From: Bradyrhizobium sp. LLZ17
Lineage (GTDB): Bacteria; Pseudomonadota; Alphaproteobacteria; Rhizobiales; Xanthobacteraceae
DNA length: 64,000 bases
Assembly (NCBI RefSeq): GCF_041200145.1
Contig: NZ_CP165734.1
Coordinates: forward strand, 7,607,001 to 7,671,000
Direction of reading: 5' to 3'
Below, piece by piece: positions 1 through 8,088 of the stretch. The notes under the pieces are model-generated. The model was not told the DNA's origin and searched no databases. It saw only the letters and a program-made list of their open reading frames with translations. Numbering within the stretch: the stretch's first letter is position 1; every line of letters begins with the position of its first letter. Made by a program: the position numbers and the translations under genes.

Positions 1-723
1 GAATTCCAGAGCCAGACGACGGGACGGTTCGGCAAGGGCGGCGGGACCTATCGCGCCATCGGCCAGGAGGTCGAGATCGAGGTCGTCCCGCTGCCGAATT
101 TTCGCATCGAGGCCGGCGGCATTGTGACCCTGCACGACATCACCGGGGTCCCCGACATCGACGACCGCCGTCAACTCAACTTCCAGGGCGCCTCGCTCGA
201 TTTGCGTTATCGTCTGCTCGATCGCGAGCAAGCACCGTTCGGCCTGACCGTCGCCGCGGAATTGCATGGCGATCGCATCGATGAGACCAGTGGCGCGAAG
301 GGGCGGATGTACGGCACCGACTTCACACTGGCATTCGATCGTGAGCTGACCCCGAACTTTGTCATCGGCGCGCTCAACTTGATCTACCAGCCGGAATGGG
401 CGCGGTTCGAGGTCAGCGGTCTCTCGGAAAAGAGCTCGACGGTCGGCGCCGCCTTTGCCGGCATGGTGCGCCTGCGCCCGGACTTTCTGCTCGGTGGCGA
501 GCTGCGCTACTTCCGCCAGTATGAGGGCATCGGCCTCGGCGAGTTCGCCGGGCAAGCCCTGTTCGTCGGCCCGACCGCCTATTATCAGATATCGGAGCGC
601 TCCCGCCTGACCCTGAGCTGGAGCATGCAGGCCTGGGGGCGTTCGGCTGGATCAGGCGCCAATCTCGACCTCGTCAATTTCGAGCGGCAGCAGGCGAGAT
701 TGATATTTGGGGTGAATTTCTAG
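1..723 (+). CDS. Outer-membrane beta-barrel protein, C-terminal part
   Basis: The frame is open from the first base of the window, so the start lies upstream and only the last 240 codons are seen. The protein shows alternating polar/aromatic strands separated by short turns and ends in Asn-Phe. A terminal aromatic residue is typical of outer-membrane barrels recognised by BamA. A GTG at 124 is in frame but falls inside the barrel pattern and is unlikely to be the real start. I recognise no named family; it may be a porin-like or transporter barrel. The next gene follows on the same strand after about 100 bases. Confidence 0.7.
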   Translation, partial: EFQSQTTGRFGKGGGTYRAIGQEVEIEVVPLPNFRIEAGGIVTLHDITGVPDIDDRRQLNFQGASLDLRYRLLDREQAPFGLTVAAELHGDRIDETSGAKGRMYGTDFTLAFDRELTPNFVIGALNLIYQPEWARFEVSGLSEKSSTVGAAFAGMVRLRPDFLLGGELRYFRQYEGIGLGEFAGQALFVGPTAYYQISERSRLTLSWSMQAWGRSAGSGANLDLVNFERQQARLIFGVNF

Positions 724-824
724 CGAAGTGGGTTCCAGCTAGTCCTCACGCCAGATTGAAACTTCCCGCTCTTTGGCACGTATCGTTTGTGCTAATCTCC
801 ACTGCCCCCGCGCGAGGATCCGGC

Positions 825-1034
825 ATGAACCCGATCGACCTTGTGGTGACTGTGTGTGCGGTGCTCTCGCCCGCGACCTGCGAGGAGCAGCATATTGTGT
901 TCAACTATGCGGGGTCGCCGGCGCAATGCGCGATGGCGGCGCCGCCCTATATCGCGCAATGGGTCGGGAACCATCCGAAATGGCAGGCGGTGCGGTGGCG
1001 CTGCGAATATCCGCACCCGAACGACAAGGCGTGA
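825..1034 (+). CDS. Small conserved hypothetical protein, 69 aa
   Basis: I chose the ATG at 825 because a GAGG stretch lies just upstream; an earlier in-frame start at 756 lacks one. The product has an N-terminal hydrophobic stretch, three cysteines, and a C-terminal half rich in Trp and Tyr (QWVGNHPKWQAVRWRCEYPH). This pattern is familiar from short uncharacterised proteins of Bradyrhizobium, probably membrane-associated or exported, but I can assign no function. It lies between the outer-membrane barrel gene and a palindromic intergenic repeat and does not look part of the leftward ABC operon beyond. Confidence 0.6.
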   Translation: MNPIDLVVTVCAVLSPATCEEQHIVFNYAGSPAQCAMAAPPYIAQWVGNHPKWQAVRWRCEYPHPNDKA

Positions 1035-1050
1035 TCCGGCGCGAAACCCT

Positions 1051-1152
1051 CATGGTGAGGAGCGCGAAGCGCCTCTCGAACCATGCAGGCCCGGTTCTCG
1101 CCTGTGGCCATCCTTCGAGACGCCCGCTTCGCGGGCTCCTCAGGATGAGGAG
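1051..1152. repeat. Palindromic intergenic repeat (Bradyrhizobium-type)
   Basis: The left end (CATGGTGAGGAGCGCGAAGC) and right end (CGGGCTCCTCAGGATGAGG) are related inverted sequences. Each also contains a local hairpin: GAGCGCGAAGCGCCTC on the left and GCCCGCTTCGCGGGC on the right. Such elements are scattered between convergent or weakly linked genes in Bradyrhizobium. It differs in sequence from the repeats at 4.5, 8.0, 11.8 and 13.8 kb. Confidence 0.65.
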
Positions 1153-1177
1153 CTAAGCCGCTTTTGATGCGCCCGCG

Positions 1178-1531
1178 CTACTTGGTGCAATCCTTCAGAT
1201 CCTTGTCGGCGATCGAGAACACTGCGTCCGCCTTGATCTCGACATCGCGCACGATGCACTGCCGCGAATTGGGATAGGTGACCTTGGCGTCATAACGGCC
1301 GGGCTCGACGCCGGTGATGCGCAGCCGCTCGTCATGATCGACCTCCTTCTCCTTGTCGTTCAAGGTCTGGTTTGGACCCCAGTCGGTCTTGCCGGCCGGT
1401 GACAGCTGAAAGCCGGAGATCGTCTCTGTTGTCAGATTCCATAACCGGATGCCCTTGCCTTTGGCCTGCGCGAGGGCCGTGCCCGGCATCGCCAACATCA
1501 GGATGCCGATCGCAATCAGCGTACGCCGCAT
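1178..1531 (-). CDS. Exported hypothetical protein, 117 aa
   Basis: The start at 1531 is preceded by GAGGGAGGTC, a strong ribosome-binding site. An N-terminal signal peptide (MRRTLIAIG... to about ALAQA) precedes a mature domain of about 95 residues with two cysteines (QCIVRD and DLKDCTK) that could form a disulfide. It lies 47 bases downstream of the ABC ATPase on the same strand, so it may be the last gene of that operon. I do not recognise a family. The compact beta-rich look (WNLTTETISGFQLSPAG) resembles small periplasmic proteins of unknown role. Confidence 0.65.
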   Translation of the reverse strand: MRRTLIAIGILMLAMPGTALAQAKGKGIRLWNLTTETISGFQLSPAGKTDWGPNQTLNDKEKEVDHDERLRITGVEPGRYDAKVTYPNSRQCIVRDVEIKADAVFSIADKDLKDCTK

Positions 1532-1578
1532 GGTGACCTCCCTCGACAATCTCGTTCGGTCCAGTTGACCACGAGGTT

Positions 1579-2290
1579 TCATTTCGATTCAAGTTGTGCT
1601 GCAGCGAGCTCGGCCTTGATCCGGCCGAGCTCGACCTCGCTACGCTGCGCGCGCGGGATCGGAATCGGGACCTCCCGAATGATGCGCGCCGGCCGTGGCG
1701 ACAGGAAGAACAGGCGATCGCCGAGACGGATCGCGTCGTCCAGGCTGTGGGTGACGAGCAGCGTCATCATGGGGCGGCTTGCCACCAGTGTCGCGATCTC
1801 GTCGCGCAGGCGGCCTGCGAGCGCATCGTCGAGCGAGGCGAGGGGCTCGTCGAGCACCAGCAGATCGGGCTCGACCGCAAAGGCGCGGGCGAGTGCAACG
1901 CGGCGGGCGAGCCCCAGCGACAATTCACCGGGGAAGTGGCTGCGATGCGAGGTCAAGCTCGAGGATCCTGAAAAGCTCCGACAGCTTTGCCTCGCTGACG
2001 TCGGGGGCGGCTAGCCGTACGTTCTGCTCCACCGAACGCCACGGCAACAGCCGCGGCTCCTGGAACACCATTCCAACCCGCGCTTCGGGTGGGCGCGCGA
2101 CCCTCCCGTGAAAGTCGCGGTCGAGCCCGAGGATGATGCGCAGCATCGTGCTTTTGCCGCAGCCTGACGGGCCGATCAGCACACCGACTTCGCCGGATTG
2201 AATCGCGAACTTGATCGGCGCCAGCACCTCGTGCGTTCGGCTCGCGGCGCTCTCAAATGTCTTGCCTGTGATATCGACCTCAAGCCGCAC
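1579..2290 (-). CDS. ABC transporter ATPase, TauB/SsuB-like (frameshifted)
   Basis: This is the ATP-hydrolysing subunit of a nitrate/sulfonate/taurine-type importer acting at the inner membrane. The upstream half (GTG start at 2290) carries Walker A (GPSGCGKST) and the Q-loop (VFQEPRLLPW). The downstream half, in another frame, carries the signature, Walker B (LLVLDEP), D-loop (ASLDD) and H-loop (VTHSLDDA). The frame is lost between ELDLAS and HFPGEL at about 1935-1955: one base too many or two too few. The signature reads LSLGL instead of the usual LSGGM/LSGGQ. The start overlaps the permease stop by 11 bases. Whether the break is a sequencing error or real cannot be decided here. Confidence 0.8.
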
Positions 2291-3017
2291 GGGGGCGCCA
2301 CCGTGTTGCCCGAGACTCGAACGGCTGCACCAGCGCGGTCTCGATCACGAGCACGACGGCGGCGAATGTCAGGGAATAGGCGAGCAGCCGCGGCGTGTCG
2401 AATAGCTGGAAGGCGACCCCGATCTCGAAGCCGACGCCGTTCGGGCGTCCTAACAATTCGGCGACCAGCACGATCTTCCAGACCAGCGACAGCCCGGAGC
2501 GGGCGGAGGCCGCGACATAAGGCGCAAGCTGCGGCAGCACGACATGGCGGAACGCGCGCCAGCGCGGCATGGCGAACACGGTCGCCATCTCGTCCAGCGA
2601 ACGGTCGAGCGCGCGGGTGCCCTCGCGCAAGGTGACGACTGCCGTTGGCAGCTTGTTGATGGCGATCGCCGCAATGGCGGCGGCCTCAGTGAGCCCGGCC
2701 CAGATATAGGCGAGCACGATCACGACCAGCGCCGGCAGATTCAACAGCAGGATCAGCCAGGGATCGCCGAGCCGGTCGGCAAGCTTCACCCGTCCCATCA
2801 GATAGCCAATGGCGCTGCCGAGCGACATCGCCAACACGAAGGCGAGCGCGACGCGTGCGAGCGTGGCGCCGAGATGCAGGAAAAGCGCCCCGCTCGAGGC
2901 TTCCGCGATGATGACGTTGAGCACGGCGGGTGGGGAGGGCAGTTTTGCGCCGCCGACGAACAGCGCGGCTGTCCACCAGATCACGAGAAGCAGGGCAATC
3001 GACAGAAGGCGCAGCAC
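2280..3017 (-). CDS. ABC transporter permease, TauC/SsuC-like
   Basis: This is an inner-membrane permease of 245 residues, within the usual size range for this family, with about six hydrophobic segments. The cytoplasmic coupling motif is seen near residues 150-165 (FRHVVLPQLAPYV), matching the EAA loop of nitrate/sulfonate/taurine permeases. The gene starts one base after the binding-protein stop and overlaps the ATPase start, giving the order binding protein-permease-ATPase on the minus strand. The substrate cannot be read from sequence. The position beside the quinoprotein region suggests a link to C1 or organosulfur metabolism, which is inference. Confidence 0.85.
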   Translation of the reverse strand: MLRLLSIALLLVIWWTAALFVGGAKLPSPPAVLNVIIAEASSGALFLHLGATLARVALAFVLAMSLGSAIGYLMGRVKLADRLGDPWLILLLNLPALVVIVLAYIWAGLTEAAAIAAIAINKLPTAVVTLREGTRALDRSLDEMATVFAMPRWRAFRHVVLPQLAPYVAASARSGLSLVWKIVLVAELLGRPNGVGFEIGVAFQLFDTPRLLAYSLTFAAVVLVIETALVQPFESRATRWRPRAA

Positions 3018-3018
3018 C

Positions 3019-3993
3019 TCAGTCTCCGGTCACGGCGTGATAGAAGGTGCCGGGGTCGAGCTCGGCCGCCGGTCCAACCAGATCACGGCCTCCGATTTCG
3101 GCCAGCACCCGATAGAGCACGCGCGCATCCGCCTCCTCGTCGGCGACGCTCCGGCGCGGGATGCCGTCGCGATAACGGCCGCGATAGGTCTTGAGCATGG
3201 CGGCGTCGGCCGTGCCGGTCAGCGGCGCGACCTTGTCCCAGGCCGCATCGGAGGTGACGAGCAACTGCTTGGCTTTGCGGGTCATCGCGATGAAACGCGC
3301 CACAGCGTCGCGATGGCTCGCCGCCCAGCTCTCGTCGAAGACATAACCGACCGCGGAGACCGCTCCCTTGGCGCCAAGCTTCGGCAGAATGTCTTCGATG
3401 CCGGCGAGGCGCCGGAAGCCCTTGGCCTCCAATTGCGCGCAGAAATTCCAGAAGTTGAGGCTCGCATCCATCTCGCCGTCGGCCGCTTTGGCGGCGATCA
3501 GGGGCGGCGCACCATAGGCGATGGTCGCCTCCGATTTCAGGTCGATGCCGTCTTGCTTCATCCGCGCCTGAAGCAGCAGCCAGCTCTTGTCGATGGGGCC
3601 ACCGCCGACTCCGAGCTTGCGGCCCTTGAGGTCGGCGAGGGTCTTGATCGGCGAGGCCGCCGGCACCATCACCGCGCCGAGCGCGCTGGAATAGGGATAG
3701 AACGTCAGCTTGGCGCCGAGCGCGCGCTCGCGCGACACCCAGAGCCAGTCCGAGAGCATGATATCCGCATTGCCGGCGCGAAGCGCGATCTTGCCGGCCT
3801 CGGGACTCGCGAGCTCGGTGACCTCCAGCGACAGGTCGGCCTCCTTGTCGAGACCGCTCGCGCGGATCGTGGCCAGCTCCCAGGAGAAGGTTCCGGTCTT
3901 CTGGACCGCAAGACGGATAGTATCCGCGGCGTGGCCGGGTGCAACCAGCGCCAGCGTCATCGCGAGCGTCAATGTTCGACCAAGAAGTTTCAT
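3019..3993 (-). CDS. ABC transporter substrate-binding protein, NMT1/TauA-like
   Basis: This periplasmic binding protein of 324 residues delivers ligand to the adjacent permease. I prefer the start at 3993 over 4044 because it gives a clean signal peptide (MKLLGRTL... to PGHAA) and sits behind AAGGTG. The mature protein begins DTIRLAVQKTGTFSWE, and contains LKGRKLGVGGGPIDKSW and IAYGAPPLIAAKAADGEMDA, typical of the nitrate/sulfonate/taurine class. It is the first gene of a leftward operon. The small rightward gene at 4081 is divergent, so a shared promoter region of under 100 bases lies between them. Confidence 0.85.
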   Translation of the reverse strand: MKLLGRTLTLAMTLALVAPGHAADTIRLAVQKTGTFSWELATIRASGLDKEADLSLEVTELASPEAGKIALRAGNADIMLSDWLWVSRERALGAKLTFYPYSSALGAVMVPAASPIKTLADLKGRKLGVGGGPIDKSWLLLQARMKQDGIDLKSEATIAYGAPPLIAAKAADGEMDASLNFWNFCAQLEAKGFRRLAGIEDILPKLGAKGAVSAVGYVFDESWAASHRDAVARFIAMTRKAKQLLVTSDAAWDKVAPLTGTADAAMLKTYRGRYRDGIPRRSVADEEADARVLYRVLAEIGGRDLVGPAAELDPGTFYHAVTGD

Positions 3994-4080
3994 CACCTTG
4001 TGAGCCGTTTCCTCGAAGCGAGTGCTTTTCAGGACAATACGCATAGCATAGCTTCCATCGCAACCAGCGGGAGGATGCTG

Positions 4081-4440
4081 ATGGATTTGGCCGGACAGCT
4101 ACGACCGATTGTCGCCGCGCTGGCGGTGCTCGCCGCAATCGCGTCTGCGGCGCGAGCCGATGAAGCCAATGATTATCCGACGACGGCGCGCGCCGAATAT
4201 GTCTATGGCTGCATGAAGGCCAACGGCGAGAGCCGGCAGTCCATCGAGCAGTGTTCCTGCTCGATCGACGTGGTCGCCTCGATCGTGCCCTACGAGCGCT
4301 ACGTCACCGCGGAAACCGCGCTCAGCATGTCCCAGGTCCGCGGCAATCTCGGCGCCCAGTTTCGCACCTCGGAGCAGGCGAACGCGGCGGTGAATGATCT
4401 CAGGCGCGCGCAGGCTGAGGCAGAGGTCAGGTGTTTCTGA
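4081..4440 (+). CDS. Exported cysteine-containing protein, 119 aa, quinoprotein neighbourhood
   Basis: The start at 4081 lies six bases after GGGAGG; an in-frame ATG at 4075 overlaps that site and is less likely. A signal peptide (to about ARADE) is followed by a short alpha-helical domain with four cysteines: C in VYGCMKANG, a CSC pair in EQCSCSID, and a C two residues from the end. The spacing suggests two disulfides or a metal/cofactor site. I do not recognise a named family. Its position beside SoxYZ-like, metallohydrolase and XoxJ genes suggests a role in periplasmic quinoprotein function. Confidence 0.7.
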   Translation: MDLAGQLRPIVAALAVLAAIASAARADEANDYPTTARAEYVYGCMKANGESRQSIEQCSCSIDVVASIVPYERYVTAETALSMSQVRGNLGAQFRTSEQANAAVNDLRRAQAEAEVRCF

Positions 4441-4458
4441 TACTTGCGCTGCTGCCTT

Positions 4459-4618
4459 CCCTTCTCCCCCTGTGGGAGAAGGTGGCGCGAAGCGCCGGAT
4501 GAGGGGTATTTCTCCGCAATTTCGATTGTGAGAGGTGTGCTCGCGGAAGCAACCCCTCACCCGTCTCGCCGCTGCGCGGCGATCCACCCTCTCCCACAAG
4601 GCCCACAAGGGGAGAGGG
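4459..4618. repeat. Long palindromic intergenic repeat, copy A
   Basis: The ends are inverted relatives of each other: CCTTCTCCCCCTGTGGGAG on the left and ACAAGGGGAGAGGG on the right. Internal blocks are GGCGCGAAGCGCCGGATGAG and CACCCGTCTCGCCGCTGCG. The same blocks recur in inverted order at 13777-13958, and a related unit lies at 11775-11911. It sits between two convergent genes and could fold into a long hairpin that ends transcription from both sides. Confidence 0.7.
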
Positions 4619-4631
4619 AAATACAGCGCCC

Positions 4632-5451
4632 TCACGTCGCCGGCTTATCAACATCCCACTCGTTGCGGAACACATGGCCGTCCGTGTCCTTGGCCTCGGC
4701 GCGAAAACGCCGGGCGCCGTTGGAGACGTAGGTGAAGCGCAGATTGGGATCTTCCGAGATGGAGATGCCGCCTTCCATCGACAGCACGGGACTGTCGTCC
4801 TGCGTCAGCTTCAGCTGGTTGACGAAGAAGGCGGGAATATAAAGCTGCGTGACCTGGTCCATCTGGAGCCCGGAATTGTTGGGATGGCCGATCATGATCT
4901 GCGCCTCGCGGACGCGGCTCGCCGGCGCCTCCTCGCGCGCGAATTGCCGATAACGCATCTGGCCGAGATGATTCCGGGCTTCCTCGGCATTCTTTCCCGC
5001 CGGTGCCGAGCAGCCGCCGGAGGCTTTTTACATAGATCTTGGAGACATAGAGCTGGCCGTCGCTTAGCTCCGCCACCGCATGGACATCGGTATAGTTGTT
5101 GACCCGCACCCGCGTCGAGATTTCGGTGACGTTGGCGTCCGGCCCAAGCTCGAACTTCGCCGCCATCGGTGCCGGGTTGCGGTCGATCACCAGCGTGATC
5201 GAACGGATGCGGCGGCTGTCGCCCGGCGAGAGCTTGCTGCGCAAACTCACCGGGACGATCGCCGCGTCCTCGGCGCGATAGGGCATCTCGATGCCGATCA
5301 CGCCGGCACCGTCGTTCATTGGACGGTTATTGAAAATGTCCTGCACTAGACCCGGCCAGGGATCATAGGCCTCTTCCGCGCTCGCCGGTGCGGCAAGGGC
5401 GATGCCGGCAAACGCGGCGATCAAGGTCAGGCGGAGCATATGTCGCATCAT
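4632..5451 (-). CDS. Quinoprotein dehydrogenase-associated SoxYZ-like carrier (frameshifted)
   Basis: This is a periplasmic protein with a signal peptide (MMRHMLRLTL... to PASAEE), a SoxY-like N-terminal domain and a SoxZ-like C-terminal domain (VTQLYIPAFFVNQLKLTQDD), a fusion known from PQQ-dehydrogenase neighbourhoods. In SoxY the C-terminal GGC cysteine carries the sulfur substrate. Here the matching motif is ASGGCSAPAG, encoded just after the frame break. A run of five T at 5025-5029 has one base too many; removing it gives an uninterrupted YVKASGGCSAPAGKNAEE. I therefore treat it as one gene. The start at 5451 is uncertain (5448 or 5439 also possible). It faces away from XoxJ and is followed by the metallohydrolase upstream on the same strand. 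Confidence 0.85.
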
Positions 5452-5505
5452 GGGTGTGATCCCGTGCGGGCGAAGCGGCACTTGAGCTTCAGCGTAGCGC
5501 GTCCG

Positions 5506-6432
5506 CTACTCCCATTCAATTTCCGAAAATGCTGCGGTTGCGTTGCGGGCGTTGTAGTCGTCGAAAAGGTCCCAACGGGAACGCTCGGATGAGCCCGCTT
5601 GATCCGCCGCAGCCCGGATCGATTCGCCCTTCTTGTTGAGCGCGCGCACGTCGGACAGCAGCGTCGAAAGATAACGCCGCTCATCGGCCAATGCGGCAGG
5701 CCAGTCGCTCACGGGTCCGTGACCGGGAACGACGCGCTGCGCCGGAACGGTCTCCAATTCCTTCAGCAGGGCGAGCCAGCCACGGATGCTGCCGTCCACC
5801 ACCGGAATGTGGCGGAGAAAGACGAGGTCACCCGCGAACAGCGTCTTCGTCGTCTCGTCGAACACCGTCAGGTCGTTATCGCTATGCGCCGGCGGCCACG
5901 CCCGCAAGGTCAGCCGGCGCGATCCGAGGTCGAGCGTCAGCGTCTCCGTGACCAGCAGCGTTGGCGGAACTATCTTCACGGGATCGATCAATTCGCCACC
6001 CATGATCTGCTTGAAGTTGTCCAGGTAGTAAGGCCCGCGCGTTGCCAGTGCCTGCGGCAGCTTGCTGTGGCCGATGAAGCTGGTTCTGTCGGCGATGAAG
6101 GCGGCATTGCCGAAGACATGGTCTGGATGTCCGTGGGTGTTGATGACGTAGCGGATCGGCTTGGTGGTGTGGGCCCGCACCGCCGCCAGCAACGCCTCGC
6201 CCTCGCGAACGCTGCCGCCGGTGTCGATCACGGCGACCGCCTCCTCGCCGACGATGAAACCGACATTGGCGATGTCGCCCTCGTTCTCGCGCGTCATCAG
6301 CGCGATGGTCCCGGAGTGTACGAAGATTCCCGGCGCGACTTCGCTCACAGGCAATTCGGCCGCCGCAGCGCGTGCTAACGTGGCGAGGCCCAGCAGGGCT
6401 AAGGCAGCAATCGTTGACGCGAGATGAGACAC
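5506..6432 (-). CDS. Quinoprotein relay system zinc metallohydrolase (MBL fold)
   Basis: This is an exported metallo-beta-lactamase-fold protein of 308 residues. A signal peptide (to about RAAAAE) precedes the zinc-binding signature THGHPDH at residues 99-105, followed by a second-shell AHSDNDL, the FAGDLVF motif and PGHGPVSD. These are the canonical metal ligands of the fold. The family is named from co-occurrence with PQQ-dependent dehydrogenases and SoxYZ-like carriers; its reaction is not known to me. By analogy with MBL-fold hydrolases it may cleave a thioester or similar bond on the neighbouring carrier. It lies about 55 bases upstream of the carrier gene on the same strand and is divergent from XoxJ. 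Confidence 0.85.
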   Translation of the reverse strand: MSHLASTIAALALLGLATLARAAAAELPVSEVAPGIFVHSGTIALMTRENEGDIANVGFIVGEEAVAVIDTGGSVREGEALLAAVRAHTTKPIRYVINTHGHPDHVFGNAAFIADRTSFIGHSKLPQALATRGPYYLDNFKQIMGGELIDPVKIVPPTLLVTETLTLDLGSRRLTLRAWPPAHSDNDLTVFDETTKTLFAGDLVFLRHIPVVDGSIRGWLALLKELETVPAQRVVPGHGPVSDWPAALADERRYLSTLLSDVRALNKKGESIRAAADQAGSSERSRWDLFDDYNARNATAAFSEIEWE

Positions 6433-6552
6433 GTTTCCGCCTCAGTTCGGGGTTTTCTGCGCTGCACACGACAAGCCACCGCAGAGTTTGGCAAAACATG
6501 GTGCGTCCTGCGTTGCATGGATAGCATTGGGATGAAACGAGGAGGAAGTGCG

Positions 6553-7434
6553 ATGACGGAGGCCGGGCGACATCGTCGCTGGTTAGTTTCACTATGTCTG
6601 ATGGTCGCGTCCTGTGCGATCGGCGACGTCGCCGCGGCGCAGACCAACGAAACTGGCGATCTCTCATTCGAACTGGTCGATCCAAAGGTGCTGCGCGTCT
6701 GCGCTGATCCGCGCAACCTGCCGTTCTCCAACGAGAAGGGTGAGGGCATCGAAAACAAGGTCGCCGAACTGTTCGCCGAAAAGCTCCAGAAGAAGCTCGA
6801 CTACGTGTTCTTTCCGCAGGCGACCGGCTTCGTGCGGATGACGCTGGGCGCGCACCGCTGCGACGTCATCATGGGCTTTCCGCAAGGCGATGATCTCGTG
6901 CAGGGGACCAATCCCTATTACCGCACGTCCTACGCGCTGGTCGCGAAGGTCGGCAGCGGGCTGGAAGATGTCGATACGCTTGAAGACGCGCGGCTCAAGG
7001 GCAAGCATCTCGGCATCATCGCGGGCACGCCGCCGGCCACCAACATGGCGATCGCCGGGTTGATGGGTGATGCGAAGCCGTATCCGCTGATGATCGACAC
7101 CCGTTATGACAATTCGGCGCAGGCGATGATCGACGACCTTTCCGCCGGGAAGATCGATGCCGGCGTGTTGTGGGGACCGATGGCGGGCTTCTACGCCAAG
7201 AAAGCCGACTCGCTTCACGTGATGCCGCTGGTGAAAGAAACCACCGGGCCAAAGCTGGTCTATCGTATCGGCATGGGCGTGCGTGCCGCCGACCAGAATT
7301 GGAAACGTCAGCTCAACAAGCTGATCCAGGAGAACCAGGGCGAGATCAACAAGATCCTGCTCGACTTCGGCGTACCGTTATTGGACGAGAGCGACCGGCC
7401 GCTCGGCGCGGAGACGGCCAAGAAGGCGCCATGA
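6553..7434 (+). CDS. xoxJ: XoxJ: quinoprotein dehydrogenase-associated periplasmic binding protein
   Basis: XoxJ/MxaJ proteins are periplasmic-binding-protein-fold accessory proteins of PQQ methanol dehydrogenases, proposed to help activate the lanthanide enzyme XoxF. The ATG at 6553 follows GGAGGAAG by four bases, ruling out longer in-frame starts. A signal peptide runs to about VAAAQ. The mature part begins with the family-typical VLRVCADPRNLPFSNEKGEG, followed by CDVIMGFPQGDDLVQGTNPYY and a GVLWGPMAG segment. At 293 residues it has the usual size. XoxF and its cytochrome, often adjacent, are not in the window. The stop overlaps the start of the CXXCW gene (ATGA), so the two are translationally coupled. 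Confidence 0.88.
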   Translation: MTEAGRHRRWLVSLCLMVASCAIGDVAAAQTNETGDLSFELVDPKVLRVCADPRNLPFSNEKGEGIENKVAELFAEKLQKKLDYVFFPQATGFVRMTLGAHRCDVIMGFPQGDDLVQGTNPYYRTSYALVAKVGSGLEDVDTLEDARLKGKHLGIIAGTPPATNMAIAGLMGDAKPYPLMIDTRYDNSAQAMIDDLSAGKIDAGVLWGPMAGFYAKKADSLHVMPLVKETTGPKLVYRIGMGVRAADQNWKRQLNKLIQENQGEINKILLDFGVPLLDESDRPLGAETAKKAP

Positions 7435-7988
7435 GACGGCCTCTTGCCGCTGCGGTCGTCGCCGTCATGCTGGCGGCGCCGGCATTAGCGCAGCAGCAGG
7501 AGCCGTTCGAGCCGGAAGGTTTTCGCACCGACAATTACCGTGCGCCGGTGCCGGCGACACTGGAAGGCGCGCGCGTGCTCACGACGGCGGAAGCCGAGGC
7601 AATCTGGCGAGCCGGGAGTGGCGCGTTCATCGACGTGCTGCCGCGCGCGCCCAAGCCGAAGAACCTTCCCGAAGGCACTGTCTGGCGCGATACCCCGCGC
7701 AAAAACATTCCGGGCAGTGTCTGGCTGCCGGACACCGGCTACGGCACGCTTCCACCGGCGATGGACGACTATTTCCAGCGCGGTCTTGCGCGGGCGTCAC
7801 GCGGCGACAAGGCCGCGCTGCTGGTGATCTATTGTCTGGCCGATTGCTGGATGTCGTGGAACGCCGCCAAGCGCGCGCTGGCGTACGGCTATGCCAACGT
7901 CGCCTGGTATCCGGACGGCACGAACGGCTGGGAGCGTGCGAAGCTTCCCACCGAGCAGGCGCAACCGGAGCCGCGCCCGGAACAGTGA
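7431..7988 (+). CDS. PQQ-dependent catabolism-associated CXXCW motif protein
   Basis: This exported protein of 185 residues has a rhodanese-like layout. The signal peptide ends near ALAQQ. A first half with AEAIWRAGSGAFIDVLPRAP resembles the rhodanese entry strand, and the active-site-like loop is CLADCWMSWNAAKRA at residues 135-149. In this copy three residues separate the two cysteines before the Trp. The family is defined by presence beside PQQ-dependent dehydrogenases and its chemistry is unknown; a persulfide or disulfide-handling role is inference from the rhodanese-like fold. It overlaps xoxJ by four bases and is probably cotranscribed with it. Confidence 0.85.
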   Translation: MRRPLAAAVVAVMLAAPALAQQQEPFEPEGFRTDNYRAPVPATLEGARVLTTAEAEAIWRAGSGAFIDVLPRAPKPKNLPEGTVWRDTPRKNIPGSVWLPDTGYGTLPPAMDDYFQRGLARASRGDKAALLVIYCLADCWMSWNAAKRALAYGYANVAWYPDGTNGWERAKLPTEQAQPEPRPEQ

Positions 7989-7999
7989 GCGAGAGACCG

Positions 8000-8082
8000 T
8001 CATGCCCGGGCTTGTCCCGGGCATCCACGTTCTTCCTGAGCGTGGTTAGGCGTGGATGGCCGGGACAAGCCCGGCCATGACG
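8000..8082. repeat. Palindromic intergenic repeat
   Basis: The left half contains the perfect hairpin GCCCGGGCTTGTCCCGGGC followed by ATCCACG. The right half contains the related inverted block CGTGGATGGCCGGGACAAGC followed by CCGGCCATGACG. The element can fold as one long stem with an imperfect centre. It separates the convergent CXXCW gene and the small exported gene, and may act as a bidirectional terminator. It is unrelated to the repeats at 4.5 and 13.8 kb. Confidence 0.65.
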
Positions 8083-8088
8083 CCGTGT

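Noticed and set aside
2809..4440. A 543-codon plus-strand frame covering the binding-protein gene
   Set aside because: Only its last 120 codons, with a signal peptide and ribosome-binding site, look real. The rest is antisense to the binding protein.
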